In this document: piece after piece, positions 54,201 through 61,565 of the stretch | Numbering within the stretch: position 1 is the first letter of the stretch | Layout: the number at the start of each line of letters is the position of its first letter | Assembly: GCF_018332715.1 (NCBI RefSeq) | Contig: NZ_BOQP01000034.1 | Location: forward strand, 186,001 to 250,000 | Direction: 5' to 3' | Length of the DNA: 64,000 bases | From: Winogradskya consettensis | Lineage (GTDB): Bacteria; Actinomycetota; Actinomycetes; Mycobacteriales; Micromonosporaceae | Notes under the pieces: model-generated | Told to the model about the DNA's origin: nothing | Databases searched by the model: none | Seen by the model: only the letters and a program-made list of their open reading frames with translations | Translations under genes and position numbers: made by a program

Positions 54201-54958
54201 CGCAGAACGGGACTCCCAGCCGGGAGGCCGAGCGTTCCGCGGCGGCCGCCGAGGCAGCCCACGAGGTGGCCACCAAGCAGGCCGCAGTCGCCCAGGCGAC
54301 CGCAGCCGCGCAGATCGCCGCAGCGCAGTCCGCCGCACGTCAGCGGGCCGGTGACGGTCAGTCCCAGTTCGCCGACGAGACGATGGAGCTGCCGATCTTC
54401 CGGGAGCTCGAGTCGGCCTGGTTCATGACCGCCCGTCCGGCTGAGACCAAGCCGGCACCTGTGGCCGAGCCGAAGCCGACGCCCGTCGTGCAGAATGACG
54501 ACGCAGTGGTTTCTCAGCGCATCCCGACCGGCGAGCCGATCCGAACGGCCAGCGTGCCCCAGCAGGCCGCCCCGACGGAACGACTCATCGTGGAGCGGGA
54601 GCCGGAGCCCGTCGGCGCGGTAGCGTCTAACGGCGCGGCCAACGGCAACGGGAACCACCCGTGGCAGACGGCGGCCGACGACGGCTGGCAGGCAGCCCGC
54701 AAGGCTGCCGAGGCCCCGGTGGACCTGACGACGACGGCCGGTCTTCCGCGCCGTACGCCGATGGCCCAGCTGGTCCCGGGTGGCGTCGACCGCGCCGAGA
54801 CCTCCGTACAACGCCGCACTCCTGAGTCGGTCCGTGGGCTTCTGTCCGCGTACCACCGCGGTGTGCACCGGGGTCGCACGAAGGAAAATTCGACCAACCC
54901 GGAGGAGACTCCGGGAGGGCAGCTGTCCTCGCAGGCTGGCAAGGAGCATGAGGCATGA
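51275..54958 (+). CDS. Conservon sensor histidine kinase (CvnA-type) with NIT and HAMP regions
   Basis: The 1227-aa product starts at GTG 51275 with AGGAGG eight bases upstream. Layout: cytoplasmic tail, helix near 29-48, a nitrate/nitrite-sensing (NIT)-like extracytoplasmic region to about 330, a second helix near 333-355, HAMP, then a kinase region. DHLATRMRRNDENLLVLAG is the likely phospho-acceptor helix. The ATPase boxes are ELFDNATAFSPPNS, VEDRGIGIS and MMGLVVVARLANRHG. About 470 disordered residues follow, rich in NGF, GG, PP and SAPP repeats. The tail shows GWQAARKA, TTAGLP and LVPG, then LLSAYHRGVHRGR. It heads a four-gene conservon. Confidence 0.93.
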   Translation: MSKRPQTANAVMSRLRRPASRLRDMPIWSKLGLIMLVPTLATIVVGTSSLIDQIGQASNAERARTLSVLSQAAGGLVDHLQNERAYGVMIATTKPNTPDREAGETAYSREHPKVDTAKLPYSQQKSALEDVPDTVTTLLVRLDRNLEELPSIRSQTANGKFKSGDVEDAYDLLINDLLNVRDVSAQLATNTDLSDRLRVVASVARAKDYISQQRDVGHEVLGAGEFTEALRKSFLTTEAGYDIADSTMRQVGTPEDRALVDKVVNGPAKRAATNLTEPLNSLSGANTKTIPFTRDTWETAMVGYNDLFRSVENKLDVEIVAQATSIRDDVQRDVFIQTSLLLSLLLLAIVFAWLVARSMARSLRELRQGALNVAQFGLPQAVERLRDPAVSGSLTPAQVADQIAEPLPVRSRDEFGQVTEAFNAVHLEAVRTAAEQAALRASVATMFVNLARRSQILVDRLIGHLDRLERGEEDPDRLAELFQLDHLATRMRRNDENLLVLAGADSTRVQREPAALIDVLRAAQSEVEHYTRIEFGVIDRDIEVSAHAVNDMVHLVAELFDNATAFSPPNSHVVVEARRLGDGAVLSVEDRGIGISREQLRDLNERLANPPMVDVAVSRMMGLVVVARLANRHGVRVELRPADSERGTVADVGLPVGVMVANNSIAGRQQAGISAYGQDHQARPQFTEPPLALESSSANVFGGSRPFDPNPPMPNGGMLGAGNGRQAPAWSDLTGAPTNGFESTNGFEPANGANGFNGGGSNGFGGPSNGFGGPSNGFSNGSNGSGGPNGFHGPRSNEPIPPIPQPGQQNFGGGNENLPQRRNGENVRPDETAAFGATIPRQLPPSPEPQNRTSFVPPVSAPPVPPTSAPPSYGRPVSAPPFGSQPASAPPARPQSAPPANGQPNGQPSYAPNAFVQPQSAPSAPPAWPPVSADREQAAPHVPESLAAALDMTAELPRYRPNGTGPQPQVAPPTNPQNGTPSREAERSAAAAEAAHEVATKQAAVAQATAAAQIAAAQSAARQRAGDGQSQFADETMELPIFRELESAWFMTARPAETKPAPVAEPKPTPVVQNDDAVVSQRIPTGEPIRTASVPQQAAPTERLIVEREPEPVGAVASNGAANGNGNHPWQTAADDGWQAARKAAEAPVDLTTTAGLPRRTPMAQLVPGGVDRAETSVQRRTPESVRGLLSAYHRGVHRGRTKENSTNPEETPGGQLSSQAGKEHEA

Positions 54959-55359
54959 CAAGTACGCAGGATCTGGGTTGGCTCCTCGCCAACTTTGCCG
55001 ACCGCGTTCCCGGGGTGGCGCACGCGATCGCGGTCTCCGCCGACGGTCTGCTGCTCGCGGCCTCGCGGGACCTTCCCCGCGACCGTGCCGACCAGCTGGC
55101 GGCCATCGCCTCCGGCCTGGTCAGCCTGACTCAGGGCGCCGCACGGTGCTTCGAGGGTGGTGCAGTGCTGCAGACGGTCGTCGAGATGGACAACGGGTTC
55201 CTCTTCCTGATGTCGATCTCCGACGGTTCGTCGTTCGCCGTGCTCGCCGCTCGCAGCTGTGACGTCGGTCAGGTGGGCTACGAGATGGCCCTCCTGGTGG
55301 ACCGCGTGGGTGAGGCGCTGACGCCGGCACCGCGCTCCGCGGCCGGGGTCCTCGGCTGA
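54955..55359 (+). CDS. Roadblock/LC7 domain protein (CvnB-type)
   Basis: The 134-aa product begins TSTQDLGWLLANFADRVPGV and has HAIAVSADGLLLAASRDL and TVVEMDNGFLFLMSISDGSS. This is the standard roadblock fold that pairs with small GTPases. The ATG overlaps the kinase stop (ATGA). In conservons this protein links the membrane kinase with the GTPase. Confidence 0.95.
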   Translation: MTSTQDLGWLLANFADRVPGVAHAIAVSADGLLLAASRDLPRDRADQLAAIASGLVSLTQGAARCFEGGAVLQTVVEMDNGFLFLMSISDGSSFAVLAARSCDVGQVGYEMALLVDRVGEALTPAPRSAAGVLG

Positions 55360-55403
55360 ACGGATGGTGGACCGGATCCGTCCGGTATCTGTCCAAATGC
55401 TTT

Positions 55404-55826
55404 ATGACGAGAGAAACTTCTATGGGCCGAGGGATGGGGCGAGCGGTGACGATGCCTGAACGCGATGAGCCGACCGGCGCGTTGGTCAGACCATATGCCG
55501 TGACCCGTGGCCGGACTCGGCCCAAGCTGGAGATAGCGCTGGAAGCGCTTGTCGAGACCACCGTTCGTGGCCGAAGTACGGGGCCGGGCAGGGGCGGCAG
55601 CGAACACCAGTACATCGCGGCGATGTGTGACGGCGGCAGAGTCCAGTCGCTGGCAGAAATCGCAGCACGCATGCAACTACCGCTCGGGGTGGCCCGAGTG
55701 ATCGTCGCCGACATGGCCCACGACGGGCTGGTGGCGGTCTACGAGCCGACATCGCTTGAAGATGAAACCGACGCGGTGGGTACGGATCTGCTGGAAAGGG
55801 TGCTGAGTGGACTTCGCAGGCTCTGA
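55404..55826 (+). CDS. DUF742 protein (CvnC-type)
   Basis: The 140-aa frame contains the DUF742 pattern LVRPYAVTRGRTRPKLEIAL, EALVETT, then a winged-helix-like part (SLAEIAARMQLPLGVARVIV, ADMAHDGLVAVYEP). The exact start among ATG 55404, ATG 55422 and GTG 55446 is uncertain; no start has a strong ribosome site. The 3' end overlaps the GTPase gene by 20 bp if GTG 55807 is used. Confidence 0.92.
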   Translation: MTRETSMGRGMGRAVTMPERDEPTGALVRPYAVTRGRTRPKLEIALEALVETTVRGRSTGPGRGGSEHQYIAAMCDGGRVQSLAEIAARMQLPLGVARVIVADMAHDGLVAVYEPTSLEDETDAVGTDLLERVLSGLRRL

Positions 55827-56415
55827 CATGTCGCGGCGGCCAACGGCCGGGCGCGTTACATCGGCGAAGATTGTTATCGCCGGTGGGTTCGGCGTCGGTA
55901 AAACGACGCTGGTGGGGTCCGTCTCGGAGATCACCCCACTGACCACTGAGGCGATCATGACTTCCGCCGGCGTGGGTGTCGACGATAACCGGCAGGTGCC
56001 GGGTAAGACGACGACCACGGTGGCGATGGACTTCGGCCGCATCAGCATCGACAGGGACCTCATCCTGTACCTGTTCGGAACACCGGGCCAGACACGTTTC
56101 TGGTTCATGTGGGACGAGCTCGTACGAGGTGCCATCGGTGCGGTAGTCATGGTGGATACGCGTCGGCTCGCCGACTGCTTCGCCGCCATCGACTTCTTCG
56201 AGCACCGAAGGCTGCCGTACCTGGTCGCCATAAACTGCTTCGATGGCATGCAGTATCACAACGCTCAGGACGTGCGGGACGCGCTTGCGATCTCGTCCGA
56301 CGTGCCCGTGGTGAGCTGTGACGCCCGTAACCGCGAGTCGACGAAGAACGTCTTGATCTCTCTGGTCGAGTACGTTCTGACCATGCGTCGCTCGCGCGCG
56401 GTAGCGCCGGCCTGA
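55807..56415 (+). CDS. Conservon small GTPase (CvnD-type)
   Basis: The product is up to 202 aa with P-loop GGFGVGKTT near residue 27, FGTPGQTRFWFMW in place of the DxxG motif, and INCFDG in place of NKxD, all usual for this prokaryotic Ras-like group. GTG 55807 or ATG 55828 may start it. It likely cycles with the roadblock protein under control of the kinase. A strong terminator closes the operon. Confidence 0.93.
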   Translation: MDFAGSDMSRRPTAGRVTSAKIVIAGGFGVGKTTLVGSVSEITPLTTEAIMTSAGVGVDDNRQVPGKTTTTVAMDFGRISIDRDLILYLFGTPGQTRFWFMWDELVRGAIGAVVMVDTRRLADCFAAIDFFEHRRLPYLVAINCFDGMQYHNAQDVRDALAISSDVPVVSCDARNRESTKNVLISLVEYVLTMRRSRAVAPA

Positions 56416-56425
56416 CAGGTCGTTC

Positions 56426-56460
56426 AAGTCCCGCTCTGTTCGACAGAGCGGGACTTTTGC
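56426..56460 (+). terminator. Terminator of the conservon operon
   Basis: AAGTCCCGCTCTG (56426-56438) pairs perfectly with CAGAGCGGGACTT (56444-56456) around TTCGA. TTTTGC follows. Confidence 0.93.
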
Positions 56461-56489
56461 GTGCCCAGATTCTGCGCTAGACAGTACGG

Positions 56490-57272
56490 ATGGCAAACGA
56501 GGTCACCGTCCCGTTACTGCCCTGCGGCTCGATCGACGACATCGCCGACTTCTACCAGGCCCTCGGCTTCGAGGTCACCTACCGGCAGACGAAGCCGAAT
56601 CCCTACGTCGCGGTCCGCCGCGAGGATCTGCACCTGCACTTCTTCGGCATGCCCGACTTCGACGCGGCGACGTCGTACGGCACCTGTCTGGTCCTGAGCC
56701 AGGACGTCGCCGGGCTGCACGCGGCGTTCGCGGCGGGGCTGCGGGCACGCTTCGGCAAGGTGCCCGTCGCCGGCCTGCCGCGGATGACCCGGCCCCGGCC
56801 CAGGAAGAACATGGACGGCGTGACCGGCTTCAGCCTCGTCGACCCGGGCGGCAACTGGATCCGCGTCACGGCGGCGCCCTCAGCACAATCGGCTCCCGCC
56901 CGCTCGGCAGAGCTGCCTCCCGCCCGCTCGGCAGAGCTGCCTCCCGCCCGCTCGGCACAATCGGATCCTGCCCGCTTGGCGGAGCCGCCTCCCGCCCGGG
57001 CAGCCGTTGGCGATCGGCTTGCCGTTGCGCTGGACAATGCGGTGGTGCAGGGCGACGGCAGGGGTGAACCCGGCCAGGCCGCGAAGATTCTCGACGGTGC
57101 GCTGCGCCGGGGCTCGGAGGATCCGGTCACTCTCGTACGGGCGCTGGTCTACCGGGCCGAGCTCGCCGAGGGACTCGGTGAACCGGCGGCGGAGCTGCTC
57201 GAACGGGCCCACGCGGTCGTGCTCACACCCGCCGAGCAGCTCACACTTGCCGCGGAACTCGGCGAGTACTGA
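56490..57272 (+). CDS. Bleomycin-resistance-like VOC protein with repeat linker and helical C-terminus
   Basis: The 260-aa product has a VOC domain at residues 1-130 (TVPLLPCGSIDDIADFYQAL at the start, GFSLVDPGGNWIRV at the end). This resembles proteins that sequester bleomycin-type compounds. A linker of 8-residue repeats (variants of PPARSAEL) spans about residues 135-172. It is encoded by a 24-bp tandem repeat at 56892-57011. A helical C-terminal domain (AVALDNAVVQGDGR, AAKILDGALRRGS, LVRALVYRAELAEGLGE) looks TPR-like. The VOC part alone would be a full-length family member, so the rest is an addition. Confidence 0.82.
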   Translation: MANEVTVPLLPCGSIDDIADFYQALGFEVTYRQTKPNPYVAVRREDLHLHFFGMPDFDAATSYGTCLVLSQDVAGLHAAFAAGLRARFGKVPVAGLPRMTRPRPRKNMDGVTGFSLVDPGGNWIRVTAAPSAQSAPARSAELPPARSAELPPARSAQSDPARLAEPPPARAAVGDRLAVALDNAVVQGDGRGEPGQAAKILDGALRRGSEDPVTLVRALVYRAELAEGLGEPAAELLERAHAVVLTPAEQLTLAAELGEY

Positions 57273-57305
57273 GGTCGTGGGCGTGCCGTTGTTAGAGTGC
57301 CGCAC

Positions 57306-57575
57306 ATGGTCTTCCAGTACTGGCATGTCGGGGTGGTCGCCGCCGTAATCGCCGTAGTCGTCTGGGGCATGCTGGCCGCGCGGCGCGGCACCCTGATCGG
57401 CCTGGCAGCTGCCCTGGTGATCATCAGCGGCTGGCTGCTCTACACCCTGGTCCTCGACGAGCCCTTCCTCGACCATGACGGGGAGACCGCGGTGATGATC
57501 GGCACTCCCGCCGCCGTCGGAATCGTCTTCGGGCTGCTCGCGGTCAGGAACCCCTGGGCCCGCCGACGGGCCTGA
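57306..57575 (+). CDS. Small three-helix membrane protein
   Basis: The 89-aa product has three hydrophobic segments (HVGVVAAVIAVVVWGMLA, TLIGLAAALVIISGWLLYTL, VMIGTPAAVGIVFGLLAV). An acidic loop LDEPFLDHDGET lies before the last. ATG 57306 is used; GTG 57297 is possible. It is unrecognised. The next gene starts 10 bp downstream, suggesting cotranscription. Confidence 0.7.
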   Translation: MVFQYWHVGVVAAVIAVVVWGMLAARRGTLIGLAAALVIISGWLLYTLVLDEPFLDHDGETAVMIGTPAAVGIVFGLLAVRNPWARRRA

Positions 57576-57585
57576 GGGGTTCGGC

Positions 57586-58035
57586 GTGACGCGGGTGCTG
57601 GTGACGGGCATGTCGGGCGCGGGCAAGACCAGGCTGCTCGACGAGCTGGCCCGGCGAGGTGTCACCACCGTCGACACCGACTACGGCGGTTGGACGCTGC
57701 CCGACGGGACCTGGGACGAGCCCCGCATGACTGCCCTGCTCGCCGGGCCCGGCGATGTCGCGGTGTCGGGCACGGCCGAGAACCAGGGCCGGTTCTACGA
57801 CCGTTTCGACGAGGTCGTTCTGCTCAGTGCGCCGCTGGAGGTTCTTCTCGAGCGTGTCGCGCGGCGTACGAACAATCCGTATGGCAGAACTGCCGCGCAG
57901 CGGGCGGAGATCAGGCGTTGGGTGGCCGAGGTCGAGCCGCTGCTGCGTCCCGGCGCCACCTTGGAGCTCGACGGGCGGCGCGCTGTTGAAGACCTGGCCG
58001 ACGTCGTCGAGCGGTTGCTGACCGCGGGGGCCTGA
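57586..58035 (+). CDS. P-loop nucleoside/shikimate-kinase-like protein
   Basis: The 149-aa product has Walker A GMSGAGKTRLLDEL near residue 8, TVDTDYGGW in the substrate-binding place, SGTAENQGRFYDRFDEVVLL, and the lid-like RVARRTNNPYGRT. This matches small P-loop kinases annotated as AAA or adenylate-kinase-like. The substrate is unknown. GTG 57586. A long hairpin follows the stop. Confidence 0.83.
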   Translation: MTRVLVTGMSGAGKTRLLDELARRGVTTVDTDYGGWTLPDGTWDEPRMTALLAGPGDVAVSGTAENQGRFYDRFDEVVLLSAPLEVLLERVARRTNNPYGRTAAQRAEIRRWVAEVEPLLRPGATLELDGRRAVEDLADVVERLLTAGA

Positions 58036-58060
58036 ACCGCCCAGGAGCCCGCACAAGCAG

Positions 58061-58109
58061 TCGCCCCGGCCGGGCGACCTTCGCGGAAGCGACCGCCCGG
58101 CCGGGGCGA
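58061..58109. terminator. Large perfect hairpin between convergent genes
   Basis: TCGCCCCGGCCGGGCG (58061-58076) and CGCCCGGCCGGGGCGA (58094-58109) form a 16-bp perfect stem with a 17-nt loop that can itself fold weakly. There is no T-run. It probably terminates transcription from both sides. Confidence 0.8.
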
Positions 58110-58154
58110 GCAGCGTTGCTCTGAGCGGGCACAGCGGCTGATCCGACCAGCGCT

Positions 58155-58256
58155 GCTGTCAGCGGCTGGGTTGAGGCCCGTTGCTGTCAGCGCGGCTGGG
58201 CCGGCCAGCGGTGCTGTCAGCGGCTGGGCCGGCCTGCGGTGCTGTCAGCGGCTGGG
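58155..58256 (-). repeat. Four copies of a gene's 3' end after its stop codon
   Basis: Read on the minus strand, CCCAGCCGCTGACAGC occurs at 58256-58241, 58228-58213 and 58170-58155; a copy with a 2-base insertion is at 58200-58183. The first copy contains the last codons of the 765-aa gene (Pro-Ser-Arg-stop). Spacings of 28-30 bp are not multiples of three, so the copies are not in one frame. Confidence 0.88.
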
Positions 58257-60542
58257 GTAGCCCGCGTTGCGGAAGTCGTCCTCGGGCTGGCCCTCGCGGC
58301 TGAAGTCCCAGCCGCCGGCGGATTCGCGGCCCGGGCGACCGCCGATGGCGTAGCCGCCGATTTCCTGGCCTCGGCGCCAACCGCGGAAGTAGCCCGTGGT
58401 GTGGGCGGCGATGCTGGCGGCGTCGCGGACGATGCGGCTCGGGCGTTCCTCGCGCAGCGGGGAGCCTGGCACCAGGTTGGCCTGGGGGACGCGCTTGGGC
58501 AGGCCGGCGGTGGTCGACGCGGAGACCTCGGGGGCCGATGCCTTTTCGGCTGCGCGCCAGCCGGTGTCCATCGGGCTGGTCCAGTCGAGGTCGGAGGTGG
58601 CGGTCTCGGCGTCGCTGTGACCGGTGAACCACGCTGAGCGGGCCGCGGCGAAGATCAGCAGGTCGCCGTCGCCCTCGGCGGGGACTGGCGGGGTGCTGCT
58701 GCGGTCGAGGGCTGTCAGCGCCGGGGCGCGGCGGGCTGCCGCTCGGCCGTTGCGTCCTTCGACCAGGCGCAGCGACGGCGGGTCGGACGGGTCCGCGGGC
58801 TTGTCGAGGGCGCCGAGACCGTCCACCAGGCGCAGCGACGGGGGCTCCTTGGGCATGTCCTGCCACGGGGGGCGGACCCGGCCGTCCGCCGGCGGGCTGC
58901 TGACCGCGCCGGAGGTGAGCGGGTCGTCACCGGTGTTGAGCAGGGGCCAGTTGGCTCGGGAACCGGGCTCCGGCAGGTCGCCGTTCGTGCGCGGTGCCGT
59001 CGGCATCGGCAGGGAGAAGTCGGTGGCGGCCGGGGCGCTGTTGCCGTTGCGGGGTGTGCTCGGGCGCGGTGGGATGACCGTGCGCTGGCGTTCTGCGCGG
59101 GCGCTGCTCATGGCCGCGGTCGTCAGGGTTGGGCGGAACGGTTGTCCCGAGTCGGCCGGCGGCACCGAGGAGGGCCGGGAGCCGGGGGTGATCGGCGTCA
59201 TGCCCGGCGGGGGCGGCGGCACGGAGACCGGGCGGCTCGACGAGCCCGAGGTGCGGGTCGGGAGGCTGGCGGCCGGTGCCATCGGCGGGGAGCTCATGGG
59301 GCTGGGCGCCAGCGGCGGCGGCATCAGCGGGTTGGGCGCCACCGGAGGGCTGGTGAGCGGGCGGGGCATGGCCGGGCCGTTGCCGGCGACGGCGGGCTCG
59401 GGGCGACCGCGGCGGCCGAGGCCACCACCGGTGCTGGACGGGCGCGAAGAGCCGAGGCCCACGCCGGTGTCGGAGGGACGCGAAGAGCCGAGACCCACGC
59501 CGGTGTCGGAGGGGCGCAGGGAGCCCATGCCGCCGGGGGCGGGCATCGCGGAGACGGAGGACGCGGCCGACTCGGGGGCGCGGCGGGAACCTGCCTGACG
59601 GCGGCCACCCGCGACGCCGGTGACCTGACTCGCGCGCTCGGCGAGGGTGCCGACGAGGGCTTCGCAGGCGGCGTCGCAGGATTTCACGGCGCCGATCGCG
59701 TGCCGCACGGTGTCGGCGGCGGCCGCTGCGAGCGACTTGTTGACGCCGCCGCGGCGGGGCGACTCGTTGATGGCCACGACCAGGGCGGTGACGGCGGAGA
59801 CGACCTGGTCCTCGGTGCCCGCTCCGGCGCGGGTCAGCTCGCGGGCGATCTCCTCGGCCATCTGCTCCGGGGAGCCGCCGCGCGCCGTGAGGCGGCCGGG
59901 CTCGGGCAGGGCGTCGAGCACGGCCAGGGCGAGCGGGTGGGCCGGGTCGGGATAGGCCCTCAGCGCCGCGGGATACAGCTCGCGCAGCACTTCCTGCAGG
60001 GCGGACGCCGCGGCGAAACGGCCCTTGAGCATCGTGACGTGCGCAGCGAGCACCGGCTTGTAGGTGACGAGCTCGCGCGGGGCGGGGATGGTGACGGCGG
60101 CGATCGCCCCCGCCTGCAGCGCGCGGGCCAGGCCCACGGCGCGGCGGGCGGCCGGCGGTGCGTTCAGCTCTCCCAGGGAGCTGTCGTCGCCGAAACGCTT
60201 CGCGAAGTTGTCGGCGGAGTCATCGTCGGCTACGACCAGGGGACGACCAGCGGCGGTCAGCAGCGAGGTGACCATGTGGTCATCGCTGTCCGCAGCCACC
60301 GCGGCCTCGGCGAATCCACTCGTCCGTTCCACGAGCAGCGTCCCCAGCTGGGCATAGCCCGACGGGTCGTCGCTGATCTCATGGACTCCGAGCAGCCGGC
60401 CTGCGTCGTCCACCACGGCGATGGTCAGTGCTGCTCCGGCCGAAGCCGAATGCACCTTCTCATCAGCCGACGCCAGACCGCAGTACACGCGCACGAGCGC
60501 CACGGCGTCGTCCTCCTCCCCGGGACTTCTGTTTTCGGCCAA
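58245..60542 (-). CDS. Large protein with IS110-transposase-like N-terminus and conservon-kinase-like tail
   Basis: The product is 765 aa. Residues about 12-230 (VALVRVYCGLASADEKVHSA, GRPLVVADDDSADNFAKRFG, LARALQAGAIAAV) loosely follow the RNase-H-like domain of IS110 transposases. The expected catalytic Asp after GL is absent, and no terminal inverted repeats are seen, so it is probably not an active transposase. About 380 Pro/Ser-rich residues follow, including three 12-residue repeats (variants of LGSSRPSDTGVG, encoded at 59418-59526). The C-terminal 130 residues carry SAWF near 637, GWRAAEKA at 661, TTAGLPKR near 677, LVPG near 690 and YFRGWRRGQ, closely paralleling the conservon kinase tail. 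It is the second gene of an operon. Confidence 0.72.
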   Translation of the reverse strand: MAENRSPGEEDDAVALVRVYCGLASADEKVHSASAGAALTIAVVDDAGRLLGVHEISDDPSGYAQLGTLLVERTSGFAEAAVAADSDDHMVTSLLTAAGRPLVVADDDSADNFAKRFGDDSSLGELNAPPAARRAVGLARALQAGAIAAVTIPAPRELVTYKPVLAAHVTMLKGRFAAASALQEVLRELYPAALRAYPDPAHPLALAVLDALPEPGRLTARGGSPEQMAEEIARELTRAGAGTEDQVVSAVTALVVAINESPRRGGVNKSLAAAAADTVRHAIGAVKSCDAACEALVGTLAERASQVTGVAGGRRQAGSRRAPESAASSVSAMPAPGGMGSLRPSDTGVGLGSSRPSDTGVGLGSSRPSSTGGGLGRRGRPEPAVAGNGPAMPRPLTSPPVAPNPLMPPPLAPSPMSSPPMAPAASLPTRTSGSSSRPVSVPPPPPGMTPITPGSRPSSVPPADSGQPFRPTLTTAAMSSARAERQRTVIPPRPSTPRNGNSAPAATDFSLPMPTAPRTNGDLPEPGSRANWPLLNTGDDPLTSGAVSSPPADGRVRPPWQDMPKEPPSLRLVDGLGALDKPADPSDPPSLRLVEGRNGRAAARRAPALTALDRSSTPPVPAEGDGDLLIFAAARSAWFTGHSDAETATSDLDWTSPMDTGWRAAEKASAPEVSASTTAGLPKRVPQANLVPGSPLREERPSRIVRDAASIAAHTTGYFRGWRRGQEIGGYAIGGRPGRESAGGWDFSREGQPEDDFRNAGYPSR

Positions 60543-60566
60543 GGACTGATGGTCCCTGGTGAGGGG

Positions 60567-61526
60567 TCAGTCGCGCCAGTCCACGGCGGCAGAGATCTTG
60601 CCGATTACCGAACGCCACCCCAGACTCGCCTGCTGTGCCCCGATTTTACGGAGCTTGCGGCGTCCGAAGAAACCGCCCATTCCGCCACTCTCGGCCGACC
60701 GCAGGGACTCGTCGAGGTCGTCGAGCGGCGATCCGGGCGACAGTGCCAGGATGACCGGCTTCAGACGCAACGCGTGGCCCAGGTCTCGGGCCACCTCTCC
60801 CGCCGCGATGAGCAACGAGAGATCCCACGTGTCGTGACCGCCGCGCAGGTTCTCCACCACGAGGTCGAGCTCGTAGCGGTCGTCCGGCAGCGGGTCGACG
60901 TCCGAAGACTCTACCCGCTCGGCGACGGTGGCCCAGGTGTCGAGCTGCGCGAGGTCGTGCGGAGCACCCGATTGAATGAAGGAGACCAGCGACTCGGGCG
61001 TCTTGAACGCCAGCAGTTTGCCGCGGTTGCTGAGGAAGACGGGCACTTCCTCGTCCTCCGCCTCCGCGGCAGCGTCCTCTGCTTCGTCGTCCTTGAAGTC
61101 TTCCGGGTCGGGCTCGGCGACCAGATCGCCGTTCTCGTCGCGGATCGTGCCGGCCTTGCTGTCCTTGCTGTCCTTCGGGTCGGGATCACCCTCGGTCACG
61201 AGCGCTGCGAATTCGTCGTCGACGATGGCGTCCGCCTCGACGGCCTCGCGCGCCTCGCGGGCCCGCTCACGTGCGTCGAACGGGTCGTCCTCGTCGACCT
61301 CCACCTCGGTGGGGGTCAGCTCGGAGGCCTTCCGGTATGCACGCAGCGTCAGGCCGACTCCGCCGGGCATGGCGATCTCGACCGGCCGGATCCGGACCTC
61401 GTCCCAGAGCTCACGGCCCGAGAGGCCCTCTTGGGCCGTCGCAAGTTCCTCTTCGGGCGACTGGCTGGCCACTCTGACCTCCGGGTTGGTTCTCTCGAGC
61501 TGTTCGGACGGGGTGAGTCTGGGCAC
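60567..61526 (-). CDS. Acidic protein of unknown function
   Basis: The 319-aa product starts PRLTPSEQLERTNPEVRVAS. A globular N-terminal part (ELWDEVRIRPVEIAMPGG, LTLRAYR) is followed by a highly acidic middle (about 90-165, including DPDPKDSKDSK). A second globular part follows (PVFLSNRGKLLAFKTPESLV, RYELDLVVENLRGGHDTWDL). The C-terminus is basic (FFGRRKLRKIG). No family is recognised. It precedes the 765-aa gene by 24 bp on the same strand, implying a shared function. Confidence 0.75.
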   Translation of the reverse strand: MPRLTPSEQLERTNPEVRVASQSPEEELATAQEGLSGRELWDEVRIRPVEIAMPGGVGLTLRAYRKASELTPTEVEVDEDDPFDARERAREAREAVEADAIVDDEFAALVTEGDPDPKDSKDSKAGTIRDENGDLVAEPDPEDFKDDEAEDAAAEAEDEEVPVFLSNRGKLLAFKTPESLVSFIQSGAPHDLAQLDTWATVAERVESSDVDPLPDDRYELDLVVENLRGGHDTWDLSLLIAAGEVARDLGHALRLKPVILALSPGSPLDDLDESLRSAESGGMGGFFGRRKLRKIGAQQASLGWRSVIGKISAAVDWRD

Positions 61527-61565
61527 ACACCTTAGTGGTCGCTCCTGGGAACGGCCCGACCGCGG

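Noticed and set aside
51761..54961. 1066-aa minus-strand frame opposite the conservon kinase
   Set aside because: Antisense shadow of a gene with clear NIT, HAMP and ATPase motifs; it has no domains of its own.
58245..60542. Active IS110 insertion sequence
   Set aside because: The catalytic residues are not all present, no terminal repeats or target duplications are visible, and the long C-terminal part is unlike a transposase.
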